Assembly: GCA_019752295.1 (NCBI GenBank)
Contig: JAIEMK010000015.1
Coordinates: 1-64,000, forward strand
From: Chitinophagaceae bacterium
Lineage (GTDB): Bacteria; Bacteroidota; Bacteroidia; Chitinophagales; Chitinophagaceae
DNA: 64,000 nucleotides
Reading direction: 5' to 3'
Part shown: one piece after another, positions 25,585 through 34,068 of the stretch
Layout: each line of letters opens with the position of its first letter
How positions within the stretch are numbered: the stretch's first letter is position 1
Notes under the pieces: generated by a model
Databases searched by the model: none
Seen by the model: only the letters and a program-made list of their open reading frames with translations
What the model was told of the DNA's origin: nothing
Position numbers and translations under genes: made by a program

Positions 25585-26109
25585 ATGCGCACATTTTTTC
25601 TTGCAATCTTTAGCATCATTCTTTTTTCATCTTGTGGCAGTAGTAAATTATCTGTCGGTAAAGATTATATCATTATACCCGACGATCGCAGCAAAATATT
25701 AAGTGGAAAAATCAATCGTTCCCTTATTGAGAACGATACCAGTTTTGCGTGGTTCAAGAAAAACATACAATACGGAGAAGCAGACGCATCGGCGGTTGCG
25801 GCCATTCAAAAAAATGCTCAGAAATTTAATCTGGTAGTAGTTACAGGCACATGGTGCCAGGATAGCTGGAATTTATTGCCAAAGTTTTACAGACTATTAG
25901 CCGCCGCCGGGTATCCGGAATCGAAACTGCTGTTAATTGGTGTTGACAGAAAAAAACTTGCTTACAAGAATTTACAAACGCCGTATCACATATTAAATAC
26001 ACCCACTTTTATTGTCATGCAAAATGGAAAAGAAATGGGCCGCGTTGTTGAGTATGGCAAAACGGGATATATGGAAAAAGAGTTGGGAGAAATTATCGCC
26101 GGATTATAA
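25585..26109 (+). CDS. Thioredoxin-like lipoprotein with a CxxS active site
   Basis: The 174-residue protein has a lipobox (FSSC, Cys17) and a thioredoxin-like domain. The active-site motif is W-C91-Q-D-S94, so the second cysteine is replaced by serine. The cis-proline element is TPTF (about residue 143). Monothiol thioredoxin-like folds usually act in glutathionylation-type chemistry, isomerisation or as chaperones rather than as classic disulfide reductases. It follows the MerR gene by 23 bp and converges with the mscS gene 2 bp beyond its stop. The likely location is the periplasmic face of a membrane. Confidence 0.88.
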   Translation: MRTFFLAIFSIILFSSCGSSKLSVGKDYIIIPDDRSKILSGKINRSLIENDTSFAWFKKNIQYGEADASAVAAIQKNAQKFNLVVVTGTWCQDSWNLLPKFYRLLAAAGYPESKLLLIGVDRKKLAYKNLQTPYHILNTPTFIVMQNGKEMGRVVEYGKTGYMEKELGEIIAGL

Positions 26110-26111
26110 AA

Positions 26112-27212
26112 TCAACCATTTGCATGTTTCGCCAAAACAACTTCTACATTGCTTGCAGCAAATTCTATTTCGGTTTGTTCCATCATATCAATCACAGATA
26201 GATTTATTTTTTCGCGCAGCATAATAAACTCTTCCAGATTCTGGGTCATGCCGGCAAAATAATCGATCGATATAATATGGGCATTCTTTCCCGTTTCGGA
26301 GAGCGCTACCATAAAATTTTCCACTTCATGTTGTGCAGCCAAAAATGTTCTGGCAGATTGAATCAGATCCTGAATTTGTTTGCCCGAAGTTTTTAAACTG
26401 ATTTCTAATTTCAATTCCCCTTTACGTTGCAAACGCAGACTCACATTGTCAATGATCGTATCAACCATTTGTTTATTCGGAACTGTGATGAGGGTTTTTT
26501 CCAGTGTCCTAATGCGCGTACTTCGCAATCCGATCTTTTCTATATATCCCGAAAAATTATTGCCCTTTACCAAATCTCCTGTTGCGAAAGGCTTGTCGAA
26601 AAAAATAATAAAAGAAGCAATCAGGTTCTCCATGCTTTCTCTTGTAGCTAAAGCAATTGCAGCACCTACGATACTGAGGCCGGTTAAGAGATTGCTCACA
26701 TCTTTATTAAAGGAAAAACGAAAAATGAGTAGTACCCCAATGATCACCAGGATTACTTTAAAAAAGTCTTTGAAAAAAACAATTAACTGGTTGTCGGTTT
26801 GATCGGATGTGAGGTTTGCTTTTTCTTCGAGCATTAAAGCAATAAAGTCGATAACCCTAATACAAAGCCAAATGAATATTACTATTAAAGTACCATTGCC
26901 TACCGAATCGAGTAATTGTTTGACAGTAATATGGTAGATTCTAAAATCGAGGGCTTGGGGAAACCTTAGCTCATCGATCGCTATCAACGAAACCAGAAGT
27001 ACCAGAAAAACATCAAGGGGTTGAACAACCAATTCGAGGAATGCTTTTCTTCGAAAATTATTGCTGTTCTGACCTACCATTTTGTAAAGCAGGTTTGCAA
27101 AATATTTCGATATCAAACGCTTACACACAATCGCAAGAACAATCGAACCAAAAACCAACAAGTACGAACCGATGGTATTGTTTAAAAAGTACTGTTGTAA
27201 TATCTTTTCCAT
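26112..27212 (-). CDS. Small-conductance mechanosensitive channel (MscS family)
   Basis: The 366-residue protein has about four to five membrane helices and then the MscS beta domain: GLSIVGAAIALATRESMENLIASFIIFFDKPFATGDLVK, followed by GYIEKIGLRSTRIRTLEKTLITVPN. It opens on membrane tension to release solutes. The C-terminal alpha/beta part ends around residue 366. It converges with the thioredoxin-like gene and is downstream of lpxH. Confidence 0.93.
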   Translation of the reverse strand: MEKILQQYFLNNTIGSYLLVFGSIVLAIVCKRLISKYFANLLYKMVGQNSNNFRRKAFLELVVQPLDVFLVLLVSLIAIDELRFPQALDFRIYHITVKQLLDSVGNGTLIVIFIWLCIRVIDFIALMLEEKANLTSDQTDNQLIVFFKDFFKVILVIIGVLLIFRFSFNKDVSNLLTGLSIVGAAIALATRESMENLIASFIIFFDKPFATGDLVKGNNFSGYIEKIGLRSTRIRTLEKTLITVPNKQMVDTIIDNVSLRLQRKGELKLEISLKTSGKQIQDLIQSARTFLAAQHEVENFMVALSETGKNAHIISIDYFAGMTQNLEEFIMLREKINLSVIDMMEQTEIEFAASNVEVVLAKHANG

Positions 27213-27234
27213 TGATCAGTTTGGGATTTTGTAT

Positions 27235-27996
27235 TTAGTCTTTCCAGTGCAACAACTGCAGGTCATTTCCATCAAAGCATGCATAAGTGAAATTGCGTAT
27301 CCAGTCGCCCAGATTGATGTACCTGCACCGATCACCGAGTGGATAATCGATGGGATAATGTCTGTGCCCAAAAATAAAATAGTTGATCTCGTTATTTTGT
27401 TTGAAATATTCTTTTGCGTAAACAATAAGCCATTCGTTTTCGGCCCCTAAAAAAAGCGCATCAGAGTCTCCCGTTTTCTCTCTACTTTTTCTGCTCAGGT
27501 AATTTGCCAGTCCAATACCAAGATTGGGGTGCAATATTCCAAAGAGCCACTGACAAAAGGGGTTACGAAATATTTTTTTAATAAACTTAAAGCCATGATC
27601 TCCGGGCCCTAGTCCATCGCCATGACCAATATAAAACTGTTGCCCTTCCCATTTAAAAATTCTTGGTTCAAAATAAACAGGAGTGTTGAATTCCTGCATA
27701 AAATAATCCTTCATCCACATATCATGATTGCCTACAAACACGTGTAATTGAATGCCGCTATCGGCCAGTTCTGCAAGCTTCCCCAACAAACGCGTATAAC
27801 CCCTTGGCACTACCGTTTTATACTCGAACCAAAAATCAAAAATGTCGCCAACAATAAATACTTCCGCCGCATCTTTTTTAATGGAATCAAGAAATGCCAC
27901 CACTTTTTTTTCGCGCAGCAAACTATCTAAATGATTGGGTGCGCCAAGATGAAAATCTGAAAGGAAGTATATTTTTTTTCCGGCTTTGAGCTCCAT
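27235..27996 (-). CDS. lpxH: UDP-2,3-diacylglucosamine diphosphatase
   Basis: From the ATG at 27996 the protein has 253 residues. It is a calcineurin-like phosphoesterase with the metal motifs DFHLGAP, GDIFDFWFEY, GNHDMW and FGHRHYP. LpxH removes UMP from UDP-2,3-diacylglucosamine in lipid A synthesis. A frame stays open to 28053, overlapping the upstream gene, but the core begins at MELKAGKKIYFLSD. It starts 1 bp after the stop of the GGCT gene, so the two are tightly coupled. It ends 22 bp before mscS. Confidence 0.92.
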   Translation of the reverse strand: MELKAGKKIYFLSDFHLGAPNHLDSLLREKKVVAFLDSIKKDAAEVFIVGDIFDFWFEYKTVVPRGYTRLLGKLAELADSGIQLHVFVGNHDMWMKDYFMQEFNTPVYFEPRIFKWEGQQFYIGHGDGLGPGDHGFKFIKKIFRNPFCQWLFGILHPNLGIGLANYLSRKSREKTGDSDALFLGAENEWLIVYAKEYFKQNNEINYFIFGHRHYPIDYPLGDRCRYINLGDWIRNFTYACFDGNDLQLLHWKD

Positions 27997-27997
27997 G

Positions 27998-28432
27998 CTA
28001 TCCTTTTTTTTGCTGATGATACAGATACTCCAGCATGTCGCCGGATGCAACAATGGGCTGATCGGTGATCTGACAATTGTACCAATATATCCAGGCCGTT
28101 GTATTTCCTACTGGAGTAATTACTTCAACAAGTGCTCTTCGATAAAGCATCCCCCCATCTTCCGGATCGGAATGAATTCCCTCATATGCATCCAACTGTT
28201 CCAATGCCCAATATAATTCTTCTTCGTTTTTGATATGGTATAGTTCACCGATTAGGAAGGCTTCATCGTTTGTGGGTATCGCTGCGGGATAGGTTCCCAT
28301 ATCGTAAAGTCGCCCCCTTACTTTTGCGTCGGATTCAAACAGAAAATACCTGCTGATATATTCAAAAGCGGGCGCCTGAAAACCTTTTCTAAGCGATCCG
28401 TAAACAAATATTCGGGAAACAGTTTGTTGCAT
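27998..28432 (-). CDS. Gamma-glutamylcyclotransferase (AIG2/GGCT-like)
   Basis: From the ATG at 28432 the protein has 144 residues. The hallmark FVYGSLRKG near the N-terminus, GRLYDMGTYPAAI and LYHIKNEEELYWALEQLDAYEG match the GGCT/AIG2 fold. These enzymes release 5-oxoproline from gamma-glutamyl peptides, though bacterial members are poorly characterised. It ends 1 bp before lpxH and starts 26 bp after the LUD gene stop, implying co-transcription. The role in this operon is not apparent. Confidence 0.9.
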   Translation of the reverse strand: MQQTVSRIFVYGSLRKGFQAPAFEYISRYFLFESDAKVRGRLYDMGTYPAAIPTNDEAFLIGELYHIKNEEELYWALEQLDAYEGIHSDPEDGGMLYRRALVEVITPVGNTTAWIYWYNCQITDQPIVASGDMLEYLYHQQKKG

Positions 28433-28458
28433 ATTCTTATAAAGATACAAGCTATCTT

Positions 28459-29097
28459 TTATTGCCTGTCGAGCAGGAAACAAAAAACTTCTTTGGGTCC
28501 GTGCACTCCTACTACCAATGTTTTTTCGATATCTGCGGTGCGACTGGGCCCCGATGCCAGTGTAATTAATGAAGGAAGGTTGAGGCGATATTTGTCCAAT
28601 AAACTATTTAAGCTATCTGCAACATCGTATACTAACTGATCGGTATATGCGATACAAATATGTATGGGGGCGTAAACGCTTACGGTTCTTCCGCTGGCTT
28701 GACCGCTGCTCAATAACATACTGCCAGTACGTGCCACCAATTGTTCGCAATAAGTAATACTGGCTTCGCAAGTTGCAAGGTCTGTTGAATTAATATTTTG
28801 AAGACCTTTTCCTGCCAGCATATTTTTCAATGCTTCTTCGCAACAAAAAATTTTCGTCCATTTTCTTTGTGTGGCGAGTGTCTGCAATTGTTCAACCAAT
28901 TCTGTTTCGTTTGCACAATAAGAAAACCGCCCCTGAAGTTTGGTGAAGTTCTCAGCAAATTCTATTTCCAGTTCTTGTGAAGAGGGTTGGTACAGCGTAC
29001 TAGCATCTCCTACACTTGCAGAAAAGGGAACAGGCACTGGTTTTTTCAGTGCCTGTTGAATCCTTTTTAAAATATTTTCTTTAGAAGTATTTGACAT
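28459..29097 (-). CDS. LUD (LutC/YkgG-type) domain protein
   Basis: The 212-residue protein is a single LUD domain, with SITYCEQLVARTGSMLLSSGQASGRTVSVYAPIHICIA and the glycine-rich end SRTADIEKTLVVGVHGPKE. LUD proteins are best known as LutC in lactate utilisation, but those have LutA/LutB partners, which are absent here. This stand-alone form downstream of ftsH is a frequent Bacteroidota arrangement with no settled function. It begins 11 bp after the ftsH stop. Confidence 0.88.
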   Translation of the reverse strand: MSNTSKENILKRIQQALKKPVPVPFSASVGDASTLYQPSSQELEIEFAENFTKLQGRFSYCANETELVEQLQTLATQRKWTKIFCCEEALKNMLAGKGLQNINSTDLATCEASITYCEQLVARTGSMLLSSGQASGRTVSVYAPIHICIAYTDQLVYDVADSLNSLLDKYRLNLPSLITLASGPSRTADIEKTLVVGVHGPKEVFCFLLDRQ

Positions 29098-29108
29098 ATC
29101 CCATCATT

Positions 29109-31160
29109 TTATGGTTGTATGGCAGTAGGTTGTTCATTATTATCTGCCGAAGCAATCGGAATTATCGGTAATTCGGTTGGAACAGGAGGTATTGTTACTT
29201 CCAGTATTTTCTTTTCTTCAAAAGGTCTTTTTCCAATTAGTTCCTCTACATCCGATTTATGCAGCACTTCTTTGTCTAATAATTCTTTCGCCAGCTTCTC
29301 TACTTCCGCACGTTTTTCGCGCAGCAGTTCAAGTGTTCTGATATATGCGTTGGCAACAAGTTTACGAACTTCTTCATCAATCATTTTTCCTGTTTCCTCG
29401 CTAAAAGGTTTGGTAAAAGTGCTTTCTTGCGAAGGATCATAAAAACTAATATTACCGATCTTATCGTTCATACCATAAGTGGTAATCATCGAATAAGCCA
29501 TCTTGGTAATCTGTTGTAAATCGTTTGCTGCACCGGTAGAAATTCTGCCGAAGAAAATTTCTTCTGCTGCCCTTCCACCAAGTGTCATACACAATTGATC
29601 AATTAGTTGCTCTGTTGTGTAAAGGTATTGTTCTTTAGGAGTGTATTGCGCGTAACCCAATGCAGCCGTACCTCTTGGAACGATGGTAACTTTTAATAAA
29701 GGGTAAGCGTGTTCCAGAAACCAACCACATATAGCGTGTCCGGCTTCGTGGTAAGCAATTACTTCTTTTTCATCGGGAGAAATAATTTTATTCTTTTTCT
29801 CCAAACCACCAATCACTCTGTCGATAGCATCCTGAAAATCGCTCATGTCAACAGCCAGTTTATCTTTTCTGGCAGCTATCAAAGCCGCCTCGTTACAAAC
29901 ATTTGCAATATCTGCTCCTGCAAAACCAGGTGTTTGCTCGGCCAGTTTATGTACATCCAGTGTTTCAGATACTTTGATTGCACCTAAGTGAACTTTAAAA
30001 ATGGCTTCACGACCAACTACATCCGGACGATCAATAGAGATCTGACGATCAAAACGACCGGGCCTCAACAATGCAGAATCCAATACATCGGGGCGGTTTG
30101 TAGCAGCAAGAATGATAATGCCGGTATCACCACCAAAACCATCCATTTCCACTAATAACTGGTTCAGTGTATTTTCTCTTTCATCGTTACTCATCATGGC
30201 ATTTCTACCACGTGCACGACCTATTGCATCGATCTCATCAATGAATATAATACAAGGTGCTTTTTCGCGGGCTTGCTTAAACAGGTCACGCACACGGCTG
30301 GCACCCACTCCTACAAACATTTCCACAAAATCGCTACCACTTAAACTAAAGAAAGGAACCTGCGCTTCTCCCGCCATAGCTTTTGCCAATAAGGTTTTGC
30401 CGGTACCGGGAGGCCCGATCAGTAAAGCACCTTTTGGAATTTTACCACCCAGTGAAGTATATTTTTTGGGGCTTTTGAGGAAGTCAACAATTTCCATCAC
30501 TTCCACTTTTGCTTCATCCAATCCGGCCACATCTGAAAATGTAATATTTACTTTAGCGCCTTTATCGAATAAGGTAGCTTTTGATTTTCCAATATTGAAA
30601 ATACCACCCGGACCACCTCCGCCCGAAGGTCCGCCCATTTTGCGCATCAGCAATACCCATGCAGCAATAATGATCAGAAGCGAAAGAATTGTATTAGCTA
30701 CCGGGCCGAACCACTCACCTTCATCGTTGGTGTTTTCAGGCACTTCAGCCATATTATTGGTTCTATAGAATTCCTTTAACCCATCATTAAAACTCTTCCA
30801 ATCGGTTACTTTAAATTCAAAAAGAGGAACTCCTTTTACCTTGTCCTTCGATAAAGTTCCTTTGAATTTTGAGATATAAAATTCTTTACCAATACTATCG
30901 GGCTTGATGTAAACACGTACCAATTCCTTATTCCGCACCAGGTCTAGTCTCTCAACATCTCCCTTTGCAAGCATTTGTTGTTTGAATTCCTGCTCACTGA
31001 TCCGACTCAGGTCGGGCGACATTTTCCAGAAATTTGCTGAAAGGAGCACAATACCGATAACGCCATAAATCCAATATATGCTGAATTTAGGGCCTTTTCG
31101 GGGCGCGTCTCCTTTATCGTTCTGAATGTTGAATTTGGGCGATTTATTTTCCTGTGACAT
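29109..31160 (-). CDS. ftsH: ATP-dependent zinc metalloprotease FtsH
   Basis: The 683-residue protein has two membrane segments (about 28-43 and 155-172) flanking a periplasmic domain, then an AAA module with Walker A GPPGTGKT (249-256), Walker B FIDEID (306-311) and the arginine-finger region. The zinc site HEAGH is at 471-475. It degrades misfolded membrane proteins and regulatory proteins. The C-terminal tail carries a Pro/Ile-rich stretch. It follows rsfS by 56 bp and precedes LUD, GGCT and lpxH. In Escherichia coli FtsH degrades LpxC, so pairing with lpxH is notable but may be coincidental. Confidence 0.97.
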   Translation of the reverse strand: MSQENKSPKFNIQNDKGDAPRKGPKFSIYWIYGVIGIVLLSANFWKMSPDLSRISEQEFKQQMLAKGDVERLDLVRNKELVRVYIKPDSIGKEFYISKFKGTLSKDKVKGVPLFEFKVTDWKSFNDGLKEFYRTNNMAEVPENTNDEGEWFGPVANTILSLLIIIAAWVLLMRKMGGPSGGGGPGGIFNIGKSKATLFDKGAKVNITFSDVAGLDEAKVEVMEIVDFLKSPKKYTSLGGKIPKGALLIGPPGTGKTLLAKAMAGEAQVPFFSLSGSDFVEMFVGVGASRVRDLFKQAREKAPCIIFIDEIDAIGRARGRNAMMSNDERENTLNQLLVEMDGFGGDTGIIILAATNRPDVLDSALLRPGRFDRQISIDRPDVVGREAIFKVHLGAIKVSETLDVHKLAEQTPGFAGADIANVCNEAALIAARKDKLAVDMSDFQDAIDRVIGGLEKKNKIISPDEKEVIAYHEAGHAICGWFLEHAYPLLKVTIVPRGTAALGYAQYTPKEQYLYTTEQLIDQLCMTLGGRAAEEIFFGRISTGAANDLQQITKMAYSMITTYGMNDKIGNISFYDPSQESTFTKPFSEETGKMIDEEVRKLVANAYIRTLELLREKRAEVEKLAKELLDKEVLHKSDVEELIGKRPFEEKKILEVTIPPVPTELPIIPIASADNNEQPTAIQP

Positions 31161-31216
31161 ATCTGTATCCTCTATATATAAATAATAATGCTATCAATAA
31201 AAATCCAAAAGATCTA

Positions 31217-31630
31217 TTAAGCTGTCGGGTCGTCGTGCATGAGCGACGAAGCATCGCACCACATTTCTTCCAGCTTATAAAATTTTCTTGCATCGGGCTG
31301 CATCACATGAACTACTACGGTAACATAATCGATCAAAGCCCACTGTGCCGTGCTTCTTCCTTCGTGCTTGTATGGCATTTCCAAACAAGTTTTTTGAACC
31401 TGCTCTTCCACATAATCACAAATTGCTTTTACCTGTGTTGTTGAAGAAGCTTGTGCAACAATAAAAAAGTCTGCCGCAGCTTCCGGAATCTTACGAAGAT
31501 CCAGACTCACAATATTCTCACCCTTCTTGTCCTGAATGGCTTTAATAATTGCTTTAAAAATTTTGGAGTTCCGGTTAATGCGGGTACCGTTAGATGCAGG
31601 TCGGTTATTCAAAAGCGAAAGCGTTGCCAA
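31217..31630 (-). CDS. rsfS: Ribosome silencing factor
   Basis: The 137-residue protein matches RsfS/Iojap: KGENIVSLDLRKIPEAAADFFIVAQASSTTQVKAICDYVEE, then KHEGRSTAQWALIDYVTVVVHVMQPDARKFYKLEEMW. It binds L14 and keeps ribosomal subunits apart under nutrient stress. The start is a TTG at 31630 (MATLSLLN); there is no in-frame ATG before the conserved core. It lies upstream of ftsH and diverges from birA, a conserved Bacteroidota arrangement. Confidence 0.93.
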   Translation of the reverse strand: MATLSLLNNRPASNGTRINRNSKIFKAIIKAIQDKKGENIVSLDLRKIPEAAADFFIVAQASSTTQVKAICDYVEEQVQKTCLEMPYKHEGRSTAQWALIDYVTVVVHVMQPDARKFYKLEEMWCDASSLMHDDPTA

Positions 31631-31753
31631 TAAATTTAGAAATTTAATTGTGATTATTTAGAAGACATGTAAACTTTTTAAGTTGCATGTTTTTTTATGC
31701 TTTAAGCTGTGGTACAGGTCTTCAATGCTAACTTTGTCAAAAATAGTAATTCT

Positions 31754-32515
31754 TTGTTACCAATAAATGCTAAAACTCCTATCGGAGAACCATTTTTCGA
31801 ATTATATGAAGTTGATAGTACCAACATCTATGCCATTGACAAGGTTCAGGCTAATTTGGCTGCTCATGGTGCGGCATTCTTTGCGAATAGCCAGTTCGCC
31901 GGTAAGGGACAACGGGGGAAAATTTGGAATTCAGAGTCCGGCTCCAATATCATTTTATCGGTTGTAATAGACCCATCCAGCCTTTTAATCAACCAACAAT
32001 TTGCAATTAGTGCAATGGCCTCTTTAGCGGTGTATGATTTTTTTGTGGAGATGGCCGGAGAAGAAACTAAAATTAAATGGCCTAACGATTTGTATTGGCG
32101 TGACAGAAAGGCAGGGGGCATTTTAATATATAGCCATATTCAGGGCAAGAAATGGCAGTACGCAATTCTGGGAATCGGCATCAATATCAATCAAACCAAT
32201 TTCTCGGACCTGACCAACCAACCTGTTTCCTTAAAACAAATAACAGGCAAATCCTACCAGCCCGTGGAATTGGCAAAGCAATTATGCGTTTGTTTAGAAC
32301 AGCGTTTTAAAGAAATGGAAAATGGAGGAATAGATGCTCAGTTGAAGGAGTACAATCAACATTTATACAAAAGAGGTGAAGAGGTAAGATTTAAAAAAGA
32401 AAATATTGCTTTCAGCGCTACTGTGCAATCGGTGAATGGGCACGGAGAGCTGGTTTTAAAGAATGGATTGGAAGATCATTTTGGATTTGGCGAACTCAAC
32501 TGGCTGATTTCATAA
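31754..32515 (+). CDS. birA: Biotin-[acetyl-CoA carboxylase] ligase
   Basis: This is a BirA catalytic and C-terminal domain without the N-terminal helix-turn-helix of Escherichia coli BirA. Motifs are YEVDSTN near the N-terminus, the biotin/ATP loop GKGQRGKIW, and IKWPNDLYW with KAGGILI. I place the start at a TTG at 31754 (253 residues). An upstream GTG at 31709 would add 15 residues, but a perfect -7 box (TAACTTTG, 31729-31736) sits inside that extension. It attaches biotin to carboxylase BCCP. It is divergent from rsfS. Confidence 0.9.
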   Translation: MLPINAKTPIGEPFFELYEVDSTNIYAIDKVQANLAAHGAAFFANSQFAGKGQRGKIWNSESGSNIILSVVIDPSSLLINQQFAISAMASLAVYDFFVEMAGEETKIKWPNDLYWRDRKAGGILIYSHIQGKKWQYAILGIGININQTNFSDLTNQPVSLKQITGKSYQPVELAKQLCVCLEQRFKEMENGGIDAQLKEYNQHLYKRGEEVRFKKENIAFSATVQSVNGHGELVLKNGLEDHFGFGELNWLIS

Positions 32516-32566
32516 CTTTTCAGTTCCACGGGTTTGAACGTAATTTGCAAAGAATTAATTAAAAAT

Positions 32567-33616
32567 ATGTCTGAGTTTCGGTTAACTAAATTTTCGCACG
32601 GAGGTGGGTGTGGATGTAAAATCGCCCCTTCGGTTTTGAGTAATATTTTACAATCGGGTTTCGCAGCTCCGGAGAATAAACAGTTGTTAGTAGGTAATGC
32701 AAGTAATGATGATGCGGCTGCATATGATCTTGGAAACGGAACAGCATTGATCAGCACCACCGATTTCTTCATGCCCATTGTAGATGACGCATTTTCTTTC
32801 GGTAAAATTGCTTCAGCCAATGCCATCAGCGATGTTTATGCCATGGGCGGTAAACCCATTTTGGCAATTGCCATACTTGGATGGCCCGTGGAAAAATTAC
32901 CCGCCGAATTAGCCCAACAGGTATTAGAAGGAGCCCGCAACATTTGTATGGAAGCTGGAATTCCACTTGCAGGCGGACATAGTATCGACAGCCCCGAGCC
33001 CATTTTTGGATTAGCCGTAAGCGGTCTGGTAGATATTAAAAATCTAAAAAGAAATAATACCGCTAAAGAAGGCGATCTGCTTTTTATTACCAAGCCAATT
33101 GGCGTTGGTATTCTTGCCACTGCTCAAAAAAGAGAAAAAATCAGTGATGAACATTTAACCCAATTGATTAAACAATTAACCACTTTAAATAAGGCGGGAG
33201 AGGCGTTGGGAAAAATTTCTGGAGTGAATGCAATGACCGATGTAACAGGTTTCGGACTTATCGGACACCTGATCGAAATGGCCGAAGGAAGCGGATTAAG
33301 CGCAGAGATCAGTTATGCCTCAATTCCTTTTTTGGAGTCTGCTAAAATATATCAGCAACAAAAAATTGGACCCGATGCAACTTTCCGGAACTGGAATAGT
33401 TATAGCGCAAAAGTTGGTTTCGGTGCCGGTGTAAATGTAACGGAAGCATTTCATTTACTTCCCGATCCACAAACAAACGGAGGACTACTCATTGCAGTTG
33501 CGCCAGATTCGATAAATGAAGTGATTGACGTTTTTGAATCATTTGGCTTGGAAGCTTTTGCTCAACCAATTGGTAAATTGCAAGCCAAGACTGAGAAAAT
33601 AGTTCAGGTGATATAG
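32567..33616 (+). CDS. selD: Selenide, water dikinase
   Basis: From the ATG at 32567 the protein has 349 residues. It has the Gly-rich start SHGGGCGCK with a Cys-Gly-Cys-Lys centre, so the active site uses cysteine rather than selenocysteine. The core STTDFFMPIVDDAFSFGKIASANAISDVYAMGG and the ATP site GGHSIDSPEP are conserved, and it ends PDPQTNGGLLIAV. It makes selenophosphate for selenocysteine or selenouridine tRNA. No selA, selB or mnmH (selU) lies nearby, so the use of selenophosphate is unresolved here. It follows birA by 51 bp. Confidence 0.94.
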   Translation: MSEFRLTKFSHGGGCGCKIAPSVLSNILQSGFAAPENKQLLVGNASNDDAAAYDLGNGTALISTTDFFMPIVDDAFSFGKIASANAISDVYAMGGKPILAIAILGWPVEKLPAELAQQVLEGARNICMEAGIPLAGGHSIDSPEPIFGLAVSGLVDIKNLKRNNTAKEGDLLFITKPIGVGILATAQKREKISDEHLTQLIKQLTTLNKAGEALGKISGVNAMTDVTGFGLIGHLIEMAEGSGLSAEISYASIPFLESAKIYQQQKIGPDATFRNWNSYSAKVGFGAGVNVTEAFHLLPDPQTNGGLLIAVAPDSINEVIDVFESFGLEAFAQPIGKLQAKTEKIVQVI

Positions 33617-33619
33617 CAT

Positions 33620-34057
33620 TTAAAAAACCATATTCCCTTTATTCTTGATCTGCTCATTGGTTAATTCAACTACCAGTTGAACACCACTGACGCTATTGAT
33701 AGTTTGTTTGATCCAATTACACTTTTCTTCGTCTACAAAGTCGCCCTTCATCAACCACAAAAAATCCATGTGGCGGAATTCGGGTAACAGGTATTCTCCG
33801 TCGAATTGGTTGTGATACACATAATGACTCAAAAAACTATTGGGTTCCGATGACTCATAAACAGAAAAGAAATAACTCCTTTCTTTTTTTCGCAAATGAA
33901 TCTCAATATCGTTATTGAGTCTGAAATGATATCCCAATAAATTATTCATATGCCAGCAAAACTGATAGCTCTTTAAAGGGGCTGTAATGCCCAGCAGTCT
34001 TGTATCTTCGAAGAAATCTTCATTCAATTCTTCTACATTCAAACGAAGCTTCGACAT
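33620..34057 (-). CDS. IPExxxVDY family protein
   Basis: The 145-residue protein matches the Bacteroidota IPExxxVDY family. The signature-like motif is LLPEFRHMDFLWLMKGD (about residues 90-106), where the family has I/L-P-E-x-x-x-V-D-Y/F. The N-terminal part LLGITAPLKSYQFCWHMNNLLGYHF and the C-terminus SVSGVQLVVELTNEQIKNKGNMVF are also usual. The function is unknown. It is convergent with selD, 3 bp apart. Confidence 0.85.
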   Translation of the reverse strand: MSKLRLNVEELNEDFFEDTRLLGITAPLKSYQFCWHMNNLLGYHFRLNNDIEIHLRKKERSYFFSVYESSEPNSFLSHYVYHNQFDGEYLLPEFRHMDFLWLMKGDFVDEEKCNWIKQTINSVSGVQLVVELTNEQIKNKGNMVF

Positions 34058-34068
34058 AAGATTATTGA

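Noticed and set aside
30112..30768. Open frame of 218 residues on the plus strand
   Set aside because: It lies wholly antisense to the AAA and protease region of ftsH, has no domain features and is Ser/Pro-rich. It is a shadow frame.
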